Part shown: positions 34,445 through 46,300 of the stretch, piece by piece
How positions within the stretch are numbered: position 1 is the first letter of the stretch
Layout of the letters: each line of letters opens with the position of its first letter
From: Phyllostachys edulis
Lineage: Eukaryota > Streptophyta > Magnoliopsida > Poales > Poaceae
Direction of reading: 5' to 3'
Assembly (NCBI GenBank): GCA_036346405.1
Contig: CM070550.1
Location: 12,434,115 to 12,498,114, forward strand
Length of the DNA: 64,000 bases
Notes under the pieces: generated by a model
What the model was told of the DNA's origin: nothing
Database searches by the model: none
What the model saw: the letters and a program-made list of their open reading frames with translations, nothing else
Position numbers and translations under genes: made by a program

Positions 34445-34801
34445 CATTGAACATATTACAGACACCTCCAACCACAAACCGTTTGAGATACAAAAGTATC
34501 ACAGACGGTTCGGATTCAAAACTATCTGTGATAGTTATTAATATTACAGTTGGTTCTTGTTAATATCCGCCTGTGATATTAATAACTATCACATACGGTT
34601 TTTAATATAAACCGTATATGATAATTTCACAGACGGTTTGAAACATGAACCGTCTGTGATATCACATCTTCACAGACAGTTTTTACCACAGCCAATAGCA
34701 CAGACGTTCGCTAATCCAAAACCGTCTGTAATTGTATTTAATACAGATGGTTCCGAGCCGTCTATGATGAGACTTCCAGAATAGCCCCTTTTGTAGTAGT
34801 A
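34445..34801. repeat. Type A subterminal repeats of CACTA-3
   Basis: Inverted pairs of TCACAGACGGTT and its complement, matching the ends at 12215 and 22568 over the outer 130 bp. Confidence 0.93.
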
Positions 34802-34954
34802 TTGACAGAAGCGTAGCCTTGTACTCTTATGTAGGCCTGAAGGCTGAAGGTAGTCTTGTACATTTACATAGGCCTTTTTTTTGTGACAGTTATGTATTGT
34901 AGGCTGTAGCATCTATCGTGAATTTTTGAATGACTTTTCAATGGATGGTCCTAA

Positions 34955-35311
34955 GAGCATCTACAACAATACACCTCAGCTGTTACTAAGAGGTTGCCAC
35001 ATCAGCTTTTAGATGATGTGGAGGAAAGAAGATGAGGAGAGAAGGTGAAGCTGTTTCTACATAAAGAAACTATCAGATTGTTAATACCAAGACGTAAGAA
35101 ACAACAAAAAACTCTATTGGAGGTTTAGTTGTTACCTAAACACTCATTTTGTGGGTCTCACTGCCTACCAACAACCAACAAGCTTGTAGCAATTAAAGTC
35201 TTAGATACAAGTTTAAGAAACAATCCATTGGAATGATTGTTTCTTTTTATTAGATTGAGTACTCTCTCTCCTCGTAGTAACAAGCTAAGAAACAAATTAT
35301 TGTAGATGCTC
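34955..35311. mobile_element. 357-bp Tourist-like MITE (PIF/Harbinger)
   Basis: The inverted ends GAGCATCTACAACAAT and (complement) GAGCATCTACAATAAT are flanked by TAA duplications (34952-34954, 35312-35314). The 3-bp TAA target and end sequence fit PIF/Harbinger MITEs. Non-coding. Confidence 0.88.
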
Positions 35312-35314
35312 TAA

Positions 35315-35662
35315 GTAGACGGACCCTAACTCCTCCACAACAAGACCATGTGGTTGTACATATGGTTGTGGCTGCAAACACTGCGAGCGGTATATTTGTT
35401 TCACACTCAGAATCCCAATAATTTGAGGATGCTTTGTCATGCATGATTACTGACTTGTTTGTTGTTGTTGGATTAGTATTGTGCTCTTTAAATGAATGAA
35501 TTATTGTATACATCACAAAACTTAATTATCATAAAACCTCTCGCAAAAACAAAAACTAATCATAAAACGAACCAACAACAATCGGTTCCAACTTAAACAG
35601 ACACTTCCTGACCAGAGAATTCGTTCAGAACTTGAACATGAACTCTCAATGCTTATGATCCT
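35315..35662. other. Intergenic, no gene recognised
   Basis: AT-rich spacer between two small transposons. Confidence 0.4.
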
Positions 35663-35671
35663 TCTGGCTTC

Positions 35672-36161
35672 GAGTTTTTGGCTAATATAGCATCGTTGAC
35701 GTGCGTAATAGCAAATCTAGACTCCTCTTTGCGCCAAATGCAAAAAAATCATCGTGTCCGTGTGCAGGCCAGAGTCACCGGTGGAACGACATGGCGCTGC
35801 GTCCGTACGCCAGGGCACGATGGCACCGAGTTCGTGCGCCCTGGGGAACGGATGCGTCGAGTCCGTGAGCCCAGGGCAAGGGCGCGCTGAGTCCGTGTGC
35901 CCAGGGCGCGAACACGAGGCGCACGAGGGTGGGACGGGTTGCGCGGACGCACAGCGGGGTGCACGAACTCGCTGGCTCCGTGCCCCAGGAGCACGGACTA
36001 GGCGGCACCGTGCTTCAGACGCACAAACGCGGTGACGTGTCGTCCCGCTGGCGACTCCGACTCTCTGACCTACGGATACAGTGGCTCTTTTGCATTTGGC
36101 TCAGAGAGAGAGCTGGATTTGCTACTGTGCACGTAAAAAATACTATATTAACAAAAAACTC
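35672..36161. mobile_element. 490-bp Mutator-like element with GC-rich core
   Basis: The left end (GAGTTTTTGGCTAATATAG...) and inverted right end (GAGTTTTTTGTTAATATAG...) match over more than 100 bp, sharing 'TAGCAAATC' and 'CCAAATGCAAAA' blocks. The flanks carry the identical 9-bp duplication TCTGGCTTC (35663-35671, 36162-36170). The core (35800-36040) is GC-rich with repeated 'GAGTCCGTGxGCCCAGGGC' units. Open frames in the core are due to composition. Confidence 0.92.
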
Positions 36162-36170
36162 TCTGGCTTC

Positions 36171-38846
36171 ACCACACCTTTCAAACATCTTAATTAACAC
36201 AAGTGCGCTAGAAGATAATAAACCTCAAGCATTTGTACTTTCCGTCGCACCAAGTTGAGTTTCATGGCGGTAACATGGCAGAGGAAGGCGACAAAGATTT
36301 TCGAGTTTGTAATGTTGTACCTCAACAAAGTAGTGTGAACCAGACCAGACCCTCCTATCCTACACGGACGATGCTGTGAACCGCCGGCCGGGTTCGGTTT
36401 GGCAGCATGCAGGCCGTACGTACATAGCACCAATTGGTGCCGGGCCCACGTGCCGGGGCGGTGTTGGGGCTTTACCGTGCCAGGAGCACCGACACCGGGG
36501 AGTTCCAGTGCCCCTCAGGCGAGTACGGCGAATGCCAGTGCGGCAACCTTTGTCTCCTTCGTGCGACCGGCGGGAGGACATGTGAGGGGAGTGCCGAGCG
36601 CGCAGCATCCCCTTCCCATCCCCCCCTCTCTCGCTCGTGCGTGCTGCTGCTTAATTTCCGTGTACGTAGGCGAGGGACCACGAGCCACGGGACGCATGGA
36701 TCACCACGCGTGTTGGTGGCACCGCGCGTGGCTTGCAGGAGGGCACCGGCCCATGTCGAGATGGCCGGTTTCAGTACGCGCCACGAGCAAAGGATATATG
36801 GTGTTGCGTGAGAGTCGGTTAGGCCAGCTACTGTTTATAGTAACTCGTTATGTTATCTATAAACAATACTAAAGATAATTTATACAATGGATTGTGATAA
36901 TACTGATCATTCTGAGTTGTAGGCAATACACAATCTTTTAATCTTTTCTTAATGCAGTCTTCTGATCGGTATAGGAATGTAAATGATATTTCTCTCTTTT
37001 TATTCTCTTTTATCCACATCAGCTTAAATCCTACGTGGCAGAGACTATAGACAGCTGATGTAAGTCCATTGTACATAACCTTAGGGGAATGAGATCCTCT
37101 ACATTAGAGGATGAACAATATCCGCATTGGATCATCCCCCAACACCCACTTGGATTTTAACGGCTTAGATCCAGTGCCACAATAAAACATCCGTCCACAG
37201 AGTTAAGCCAGAGGCACTTGCTACAGTGTTTAAATGCAAGATAATTAGGGATGGCTGCTACAGTGTTTTGATACAGGTATCTTTCGTTACTCGCCGTAGC
37301 AGACTCATTTTACTGTTGGCACAACTCCCTCTGTAGTAGTACATTGGATCTAGTTCCTTGGTAAAGACATTTAAATGTTTTGCAGTACTCTTCGTATCAT
37401 CTATGAAAATAGAACTAAAGATAACTTATACAATGGAGTGTTTCAGGCTCATGTTGTTGGTGGCCCGCAACTTTGGTACCTTAGTACTACTGTCATGCTA
37501 TTGCATTGTTATGTTATCACTTGTAGTTGATGAATGCTGGTTCAAGTTATTCAGAAGTGGGGCTGTAGACTTGTAGGATCAAAGTGAAATCAGGTGCAAC
37601 CGTGCAAGGACTTGTACGAATTGAAGTGTTTCGGCATTTTCTTTCCACAAAATATATATATATCGATAGAAGTGAAAATTTTGAAGGTAGAAGTGGATTT
37701 TCAAGGATAAGTGTGATGTGGTTTTTCCATATTATTCACCTTAGAATCAGTTAAAGGCAAAAATGGATAATATTAGTGAGAAAAACAAAAGGATAATGGG
37801 GAGACATCACATGGGGCTCAGCTGTGGGTTCAAAAGCCTGACCCTGACTCGATTTTTCACCTGAAAAGAGTTGGACTGCTCTCTGACAATCTCAACTTCA
37901 CGCATACTACAGGCCTAAGAGAATGGTGGTTTTACGGCACTCCCGACCATTTCGACGAGCGCATTGGTAGGGGGACACGCGAGCCCAAACTCTTCACTTT
38001 GGCATCTGAAGAAAGCCAGGTTTCTCTCCCTGTAAAGTTGAAACAGTATGCGACAAAGAATTCTGTTCGCAGAACATGGGGGGCAGAGCAGTTCAAACTT
38101 CAAAGGTTCACCTTTGACTTTGACAACTCGCGTAGTCCCTGTCCTTTCCCCTTGTCTTACACGATGAACAATGACTTGGAACAAACAAGGTGCCTAGATG
38201 AGTCCTGATTCCAAGTAGGAACCGTATGCGACAAGCTATTCTGTCTGCGGAACATGGGTGCAGAGCAGTTCAGATGTTTACTTTTGAGTTTTGACGGGCC
38301 ATATTGTTTTTCAGCCGTGCACAATGAACGGCCGGGACCCAACTGGAATGCCCTGCATTATCTTCTGACACGCAGAAGGCGACTTACTTGCTTTCCAGAT
38401 CTTTCAAATTAGGTTCATAGCGCAGGGATATCTGATGCCTGCACAGCCAAACAGAGCACGGCGTGGATCATCCCAGGCCAATAACAAGCAGCGCGGGGGC
38501 GAGACTTCCGTGGGCCGGGTCCACCTGCTCGGGCGAGAACCGAGAGGCGAGGCAGGCGCCAGGCGCTACTCTCGCACGGCGCGACAGCACGGACGGCTGG
38601 CACGTGAAGGCGCAGGCGCGAAAGAAGCGACGAGACAGGCGCTACGCTGGCACTGTGCGACAGCACGAAGGGAGGGATCGAAGAGAACGGCCCAAGCGCT
38701 GCTGCAAGGCACGTGTGCAGATGACGGCAGACGCGGGAACGAACCAGCGGCTGGAACCAGCATGGACGGAAGAGAGCGCGACCGGGAAACCGACTGAGCG
38801 GCGACGAAGCCGGTCAGAACGTGGATGGCGCGAGGTCTCAGACCGC
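36171..38846. other. Intergenic; GC-rich blocks and a local duplication
   Basis: GC-rich blocks lie at 36360-36810 and 38420-38846 with overlapping frames on both strands and no domain. A diverged duplicated block occurs at about 38045-38110 and 38220-38300 ('TATGCGACAA...TTCTGT...CAGAGCAGTTCA'). A 30-bp block with CAGGCGCTAC...GCGACAGCACG repeats at about 38558 and 38637. No gene is supported. Confidence 0.45.
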
Positions 38847-38854
38847 GTGGCAGG

Positions 38855-39700
38855 CAGGTGGGGGGTGTTCGTCCGGTTTTTTCGTTCGTTAAATACGGTT
38901 TATATGATATTGTTAGTTCGATAAATACGGTGTTTTTAAAAATACGGTTTGGTTTCGATAAATTTCAATTTATTTTGGTACGGTATCAATAAATACCATA
39001 TTTACCAAAGTTAACGCGAATTACGAATGAGTAATGATATTGCGGCAAGCCGGTAAGTTGCCCAGCCGGCTGCCCGGCAAGCCACCAGTGGCATCCGGCA
39101 GCAGTACTTCCTAGTCTAGTGAGCTCTCACTTCACAATATTAGCTGCAGCAGGCTTGCCTTCATGTATCAGGAGACTGGAGTTGGGAGTTAATAGTTAGG
39201 ACCAACTTAAGTCTACAATGCTGCACATGCACATGCAGCCATGCACCAGCGCCAGCAGCCCGGCCAGTTCAGATGTTGATGGTCTAGTCAGCAAAGACCC
39301 ACGAGTCAAGACATGTATGTGCTGTAAATCAGTCAAGGAGAATTAGGCAGTAAGAGTAGTCAACACGCACAGCCTTATGACGAAATGGCTCGATGCGATC
39401 ATGCACCGTGGCCGCTGCCGAGAGGGAAATTGGGTGAAGTCGGTACCGATTGGTGGATCCGTGGATCGCGTGAATGAAATCTTGCCGACTGGGTGGCGGT
39501 GGATGGTCATGGACCGAGCGAGCGCCCGAGGCCCGAGCCAGCGTTACGCGCACCGTGTAGACTAGTCCGAACATTGCTGTTTTCGGTTTTACCGAAAAAA
39601 CTGAATTCTGAATACCGTATCGAATATCGGTCAAACCAAGTTGACCGTACGATCGGTACGGATCGATATTTTCGGTTCAGTATAAAAATGTACAGCCCTA
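38855..39700. mobile_element. Probable hAT-like non-autonomous element
   Basis: The left end CAGGTGGGGGGTGTTCGTCC and inverted right end TAGGGCTGTACATTTTT are only loosely matched, but both lead into CGGTTTT/ACCGAAA-rich sequence typical of grass hAT ends. The 8-bp duplication GTGGCAGG flanks it (38847-38854, 39701-39708). No transposase frame is present. Confidence 0.55.
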
Positions 39701-39985
39701 GTGGCAGGCTAGGACTGAAGGACTAAACGTGTGGAGGCGGCATTTCCTTCCGGCTTAGTAGTAGTAGATACGCAGACATCATTGTCCCAGACAGCCAGCG
39801 GCATCACAGTCACAGGACACAACCCAAAAACGACGTACACTAACACCAGGGCTACCGGCGTACATACAAGTACTTCAACAGGATTCTAATAATGAAATAA
39901 CATCTGAGCAAACAATTGGGGATAATGATATCCGAACATTTCTAGGTGATGAAGTATTCAAGCCCAATGGTAAGATGAATCATCA

Positions 39986-40197
39986 TTGATAAAAAAAAAC
40001 TTGGCAATCAAACACAGACAGCAGAGAAATAAGAATTAATTCACATTCCAATGATGTGACAATTACATGTCGGTCAAGGCGTTATTCTAGATTGATAAAA
40101 AAAACTTGGCAATCAAACACAGACAGCAGAGAAAAAAAGAATTAATTCACATTCAAATGATGTGACAATTACATGTCGGTCAAGGCGTTATTCTAGA
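39986..40197. repeat. 106-bp tandem duplication
   Basis: Unit 1 (39986-40091) and unit 2 (40092-40197), both TTGATAAAAA...TTATTCTAGA, differ at only a few positions, so the duplication is recent. It lies just downstream of the CK2 alpha stop codon, in or near its 3' UTR. Confidence 0.95.
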
Positions 40198-40305
40198 TAA
40201 ACCATGCACCCTTTTTTGGAAAATCAAATAATTTCTGTCTTTCTCTACATATTTGACATGCAGTCTCAAAAATTGTCAAATATGTTCCTTGCGCACCGTG
40301 AATCA

Positions 40306-43300
40306 CTATTGAGCACTTGCCCTGCCGCTTTCAGTGCTTCTAACTGGATCGAAATAGGGATGAGCCTGCACACAGCAAAGAGATACATTTAGCGTGAAGC
40401 AATTTGGAAATTATATATGCTGTATTGGTCCGGCAACTTTCTTCTAGAATGTTGGAGAGTGAGGTACCATGGCTTCCTTTGCTGTAGGCCTTTCCTGGTG
40501 ATCGTAGCGGAGCAGCCTGTCTACCAAATTGATAGCCTATATAGGTAGAAAAACATGTTAAAAATACGTCAAACGAGGAGCAATGGACAAGGGAGGTTGA
40601 ATGGCAACGTGAGTCACCTCAGGGCTTGCTAGGTGTCTGTTCCCAGAGCGGACAAACTTTAACCATGGCTTTCTACTATGTCTGCAGCCAAAAATATTCA
40701 GTTAGATCATGCCAAGTTATGGAAACATCTGTTCCGAGATTATCCAAAGCAATGCATGACCTTCCAACAAGTCTTTCAAGCTGTGGGTCAAGCTCAAGAC
40801 TGTATTTTTCGAGGTAGCTGTAGAAATCTTCCGTTCCAAGAACCTAAAACGCAACATGTATTGCACACATTACTCGCAATAAGCAGTATGTAGTTATATC
40901 CGTAATTGTTTTACTCTAAGATTTCTACAGCCAATGAAAGTAATGATTTTTTGAACAAGAGAAGCAAACATCATTATTTATCTAGCTGTTGGGTAATTAC
41001 CATAGTCACCAAACCCCCGTGGTACATACCGGATTCATCGACCCGGTTACGATTAGTGGGATGTGGTACATCATTCCTATGTAATTTAGAAGGAAAAGTG
41101 GCGTATCACGTCCCACGACCCCGTTCCTCTACCCGGTCAACCCACGTTCCTGCTGACTATGGTAATTACTACCAAATCCTCCTTACATCTAAAATTGCCT
41201 ATAAAAGCAGCCTCCTAATTGTGCCACATCACCTTTAAAACTGCAGCCATTAGATCAAACTCCATTAAAATATTAACCCTTTGATCTTAAATAGTTTAAA
41301 GATGCTTTGATTAGTCACCTTTCAGTTGAATGGGTGGAAGCTTATAAAACTGTATGCATTGTTTCATGAAAAGACATCCTTTTATGGCACCCTTTGGAGA
41401 TTATAAATAGTCCAGGAATACTTTCATTAGTGTTGATAGTAAAAGTAACCATTACCCAAAAAACCCGCAGCTAAGCGTGGGTGATAATACTAGTTTTAAA
41501 TGTTCTTGAACAACTATTTCTTGCAAATGCAACAGTAGTGGAGCAAGAGGAGACTATAACGACTACTCAATCAAAATGGGCTGGTTAACAATTCAAACTA
41601 GTAAAAATTATAACTGTGAATATGTGATGCACCATATAGACAAGATATGGTAGCCAATCACAATGAACTTAAAAGGTATCGCAAGGAGATGCTGCCAAAA
41701 CTACAGGGAATGTTATATTCTGAAAGTAGCATACAAACATGCATAGACAATGGCACTATAACCTACTAAAAGTGGACTGGTAGAATATACCACAGGTTAG
41801 TGTTTACTATTTACATGTTAGAATTCTTCTGTACAAGGCAATGCATACACAACGGTATATTGGTCTCCACAAAAATTGTATATATAATAAGCTATTGTAG
41901 TACAATTTAAATGCAGTCATCAATGTTCTGTACTAGGCATGGCTATGATGGTACGAGAGTAAGTTCTGAAGCTACAAGATGCACAGGTACAGTTTGAACT
42001 TGCCATTAACAGCGCTCCGTAGATACTAAAGTTGAGATATTTTGCTAAACTGGTACAAGACAATTCATATGAAATTGCACATAAAAATGACCGATTCAAA
42101 TAAAGCATGTAATTTTGCAATTTTAACAGGCTAAATCTAAGTTATGGGTATGCACAGATATTTAATCAAGTTACAACTCACCAAGCTCATAATGCACAAA
42201 ATTATTTCATTTAAACTTTTAACACTAGAGTAAATGGCAGTCAGAAATACTTTGAAAGTAAGTTACCAGTTTGCCACTTTAAGAGAAGCTTTGAACATAC
42301 CTCGGTTATTTTGACTAATTGATCATAGTTATCCTGACCATTAAAGAAAGGGTCCACTTGGAATATCTGTTAAGAGTATCATAGATTCATAGTGCATATC
42401 AATAAAGGTCTGTTAACAAAGGTAATTGGCAGTTTGAGTTTGAAGTCGTTCAGGAGGGGAGACCCTCTGTTGCCTCTTCAACAAAAAAAAGGGTAATTGG
42501 CTGATCCGCCTTGCCACTTATGACACTTACCATTGCTGCAAACATGCAACCAAGGCTCCACAAATCCAAAGAGTAATCATAATCTAACAAATCCACAAGG
42601 AGTTCAGGGCCCTTATAGCATCTGTCAATAGCACAGGATGTGGTAAGCCATGGGTGATAAAAAGTACTGGAGAATATCAACCGAAGGGGAGCAGCTATGG
42701 AGACTAATGAAAATTGTTAAGAAATATTGGTACACATTAATTTATTCTTTATATATGTGAACAATGCCATAACCTAATGTGAATTTCAGTCACTGCACGA
42801 CTCTACCATCTGACTTAGAGAGAAGGTGATTGCAAAATTTTCATGAATAAACAAAGGAAATCAAACAGATCCAACATAAAGGTGTCCTAAAATCTAGTCC
42901 TGGCTCACAAGACTGCTAAAGGAATATATAGGGGTAGGCCAACAAATCAATAAACTTTTCGAATCTTCATGATAGATACATAAGCTCTAACATGCATGAG
43001 TGGACTAAAAACATCCTTATTAACAAACTGAACAAATCCTCGAACATTCGACTTTCAAAGCCAGGGGAACTAACCTTGAAGCGACTCTCACATTATATTC
43101 CATCTTGGGATGATAGAACTCTGCGAGACCCCAATCAATAAGACGAAGCTGGCGTTTCTCATGATCAATCATGACATTGTGAGGTTTGACGTCTCGGTGC
43201 ATGATACCCCGTGAATGACAATAATCTAGTGCCTACACAAATACCTGGAAAAGTTAAAGACCATCAAACTGAATGTAGCCTAAACTCAAAAGGAATCATA

Positions 43301-46300
43301 AAGAAGGTTAGACTGATAACTGCAAAATTAACACCCCTATCATGATATCTTCAAGAAAAAAAGGAATCTATTTGCCAGGGTTTAGTTTCGCACAAATAGG
43401 TCAGTGAACAAACAATATGTGAAAAGATCAACCTTCATACTTCATAACATCAGATTTTTTTACCGGTTTGATGCTTTCCCAAATAAATCAAGCAACTAAT
43501 TTCATTTTCCTCCAACATACCATCACGAGAAACATGATCTCATATTCTCACTTGATATATATATCGTGGTTCGAAAGTACATATAAAGGGTATATGTGTG
43601 TTTTTGCCTCTTCTAGACTTAGACTCTGTTTAGGGTTGGTGTGCTGCTCTGTGGAATCAGGTAGTAATTGCAAATATTTGCCATATCTAGTAAACTTTTG
43701 AGTGATTCTAAATGGACTGTGGGGGCAGTGGAGATGGGGTGGAGTATGGTTGTCAATTGGTAAGTGTTTTTAGAATCCACCACATTCTTAAACAGATCAT
43801 TCAGTGCTTTATTTGAAGTTTTAAACATCTTATAGCTGGAAAGCCTGGAAGACCAAGTACCATGACAGAAAATTTGTAACAAATGTAGATGTTTGTTCAG
43901 TATGATGTATCCATATCATTGGCTAGTAAAGTTTGTATATTGCAAATTTTGACAAAAAGATTTGTTTGGCAAAAGTCTGTCAAAGCCATACTACATATGC
44001 TGGTCTGGCAGCATTGTTATTAAGTCGTACGACTAGTCGCGACTAATCGTCGACTAGTCGACAAGTCGGCTCACTGACACCGACTAGTGCGAGCGACTCG
44101 ACTAGCAGCGCTAGTCGTACGACTTGCCGACTAGTCGGCGACTAGCCGCGACTAGTCGGCCTGCGCGAGTCGGATGCCTAGGCCCATCGTCAGCCTCAGC
44201 CAGCGAAGGAAACAAAAACTAATCGAGAGAGGGGAAGGGACACCAGATCCAGTTTCGATTCGGCTCCCCCACTCCCCCACGACGCCGTCGGGAGAGGAAC
44301 CCTAGCCCATCGCCACCCCCGCCCACACGACGCCGCGCCGCCGCCACCTCCTCCTCACCTCCCCGCCTCCCTTGTCCCTATCCACGCCGTCGCCGCCACC
44401 TGCTTGGCCCTTCTGACTCCGAGTCGTCGTCGACCCACAACACCGCCGCGGCGCCGCCACCTCCTCGGCCCTAGTCCCCAGTCGCCGTCGACCCGAGCGG
44501 CCGAGCCATGGTGAGCACTCCCTCCTCCTCCCCTTTCTCCTCTCCTCCCCTTCCTCTGGCTATGCTTGCGCTCTGCCTCTTCTTGCGCCCTGCCGCCTTT
44601 TGCTTGCGCTGCTTGTGCCTCTGCTTGCGCTGCTCTACTTTTTGCCTTCTTCTTGCTCTTGCGCTGCTCTGCCTCTTCTTGCTCTTGCGCCCTCTGCTTG
44701 CGCGGCTTGCGCACTTGCGCTGCGCTCTCTGCTAACTGCTTGCACTGCTACTCTGCTTTAATGCTCTTGGCCTCTTGCTTGCTGGTCTGCGCCTCTGTTT
44801 TACAAGTAGTACTAGTAATAGCAGCAGTAGTAGTAGCAGTATTGCATAGCAGCAGTAGTCTGCCGACTAGTTGTGGCTAGTCGCGACTAGTCGGCCAAGT
44901 CGACAAGTCGGTCCCCTTGCGACTCGACTCGACTTTACGACTTAATAACCTTGTCTGGCAGTTACCTATCATATAATCACTAAACCCTTTTGTCAGACTA
45001 TTGGTATATGAGGTGTAAGGCTCTCTTTACAGGCATACTATTAAGTCATTGCGCACCCAAATTGTAAGCACACACTACGAAATGGGCTTTTCACAAAATA
45101 GGTACAGTGATATTGCAGATCATGTGCAGAAGTCCATATTTGCCTGATTTAATGCAGTTCAAACTTTGCCGTTGACTTCATTGATCCAAATTCATTACAA
45201 TTTACAAGTCATGGTTCCGTTAGTCATGCTACACGGACTGTCATGATTAAATCAGACACAAGTTCATAATTGATTGTCCAAACAGATGTGCTGATGCCAT
45301 GCAGGCAACGATCATCCTATCCTCCCAACTTGGTCAAATAGGTACACCTATGAGAAGCGCCATCATGACGCAATTCAACTCTATCAACCCCTGAAAACAG
45401 GAAAGGTATCTAAGAACTATCTCTGGTACCATGATATGTCCAAAATTAATAAATTATCAGCACAGAGTATAAATCAACTTAGTTAGTGGTCACATGCAAC
45501 TCTTCGTTCGAACTCCTAAGATCCACTATGATGTTGGAGAAAAATGTAAGTGGGGAATTACACTCTGATGGCAAAAGGTAAAAAAAAACTTCTTAGAATC
45601 AAACATCGCAAGATACTATTATCCCTTGGTTCTGCAACAGAATTGTTTTTTTTTCAAAAATTAAGAACAAAACAAATGCACTATGAACAAGATGGCAGAA
45701 ATAACACATCAGTATTATCATGTAGGAAGGGTGTGGTACAGATTCTTGCCTTTAATAATTCATAAATATAGTATCTGATATCATAATCCGATAGTCTGGG
45801 GTAGAGCACTTTGAAGTCAGTGTTGTTAACGTATTCAAAGACCAGACTAGGCGTCTTCGATTCATCATCTCTGACAACATCAAGTAGCTTTACAATATTT
45901 GGACCACCATATAAGTTTTGAAGTATCTTTATTTCCCTCTTTATCTGCATCACCATAAAGGTTTGCTAAGACACACGAGTTACAGTAAAATATGAAATGA
46001 TAACACCTCCATGCAATTAAGCAAATACATAAAACGAGCACATCAGCATAAAGTGTGCCCCAATGAAATGTCCTTGGTCCTAAAATTCAGAAGAGGCATA
46101 TGTCAGCAAATACATAAAACGGGCACATCTAGCCAGTAAGGTAGCAAGCCTAAAAAGAATCAAGCACTAGAATCTGGCCAATTTAATCCAAAGAAAGAAA
46201 TTCTTATTTGGGAGTAAGCAGTAGAGCATAACGTTCCAATATGCACAGTTGCATGGACAAACCCAAATTAAATATCGTTGAGTTTTAAAACTGAACCTTT

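Larger units (their letters stand above)
26676..34801 (-). mobile_element. CACTA-3: 8.1-kb CACTA element, inverted, TSD TTG
   Basis: The left terminus is CACTACTACAGAAAG (type B). The right terminus, inverted, is (T)ACTACTACAAAAGGGG (type A, with the outermost base changed). Identical duplications TTG lie at 26673-26675 and 34802-34804. Genes are on the minus strand. From the A end: A repeats, gene 2 (split by a solo LTR), repeat array, small open frames, repeats, TNP2 C-terminal half, retrotransposon-derived insertion, Ulp1 protease, B repeats. Gene order differs from CACTA-1. Confidence 0.92.

Noticed and set aside
35749..36035. Arg/Pro-rich frames in the 35.7-36.1 kb GC block
   Set aside because: The block is the core of a Mutator-like element with internal repeats; the frames exist on both strands.
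38435..38924. Two overlapping Arg/Ala-rich frames of 120 and 153 codons
   Set aside because: Same composition effect, with an internal repeated block; nothing recognisable.
44355..44880. Open frames in the intronic hAT element
   Set aside because: They come from CTTGCGCTG and trinucleotide low-complexity sequence; no transposase domain.
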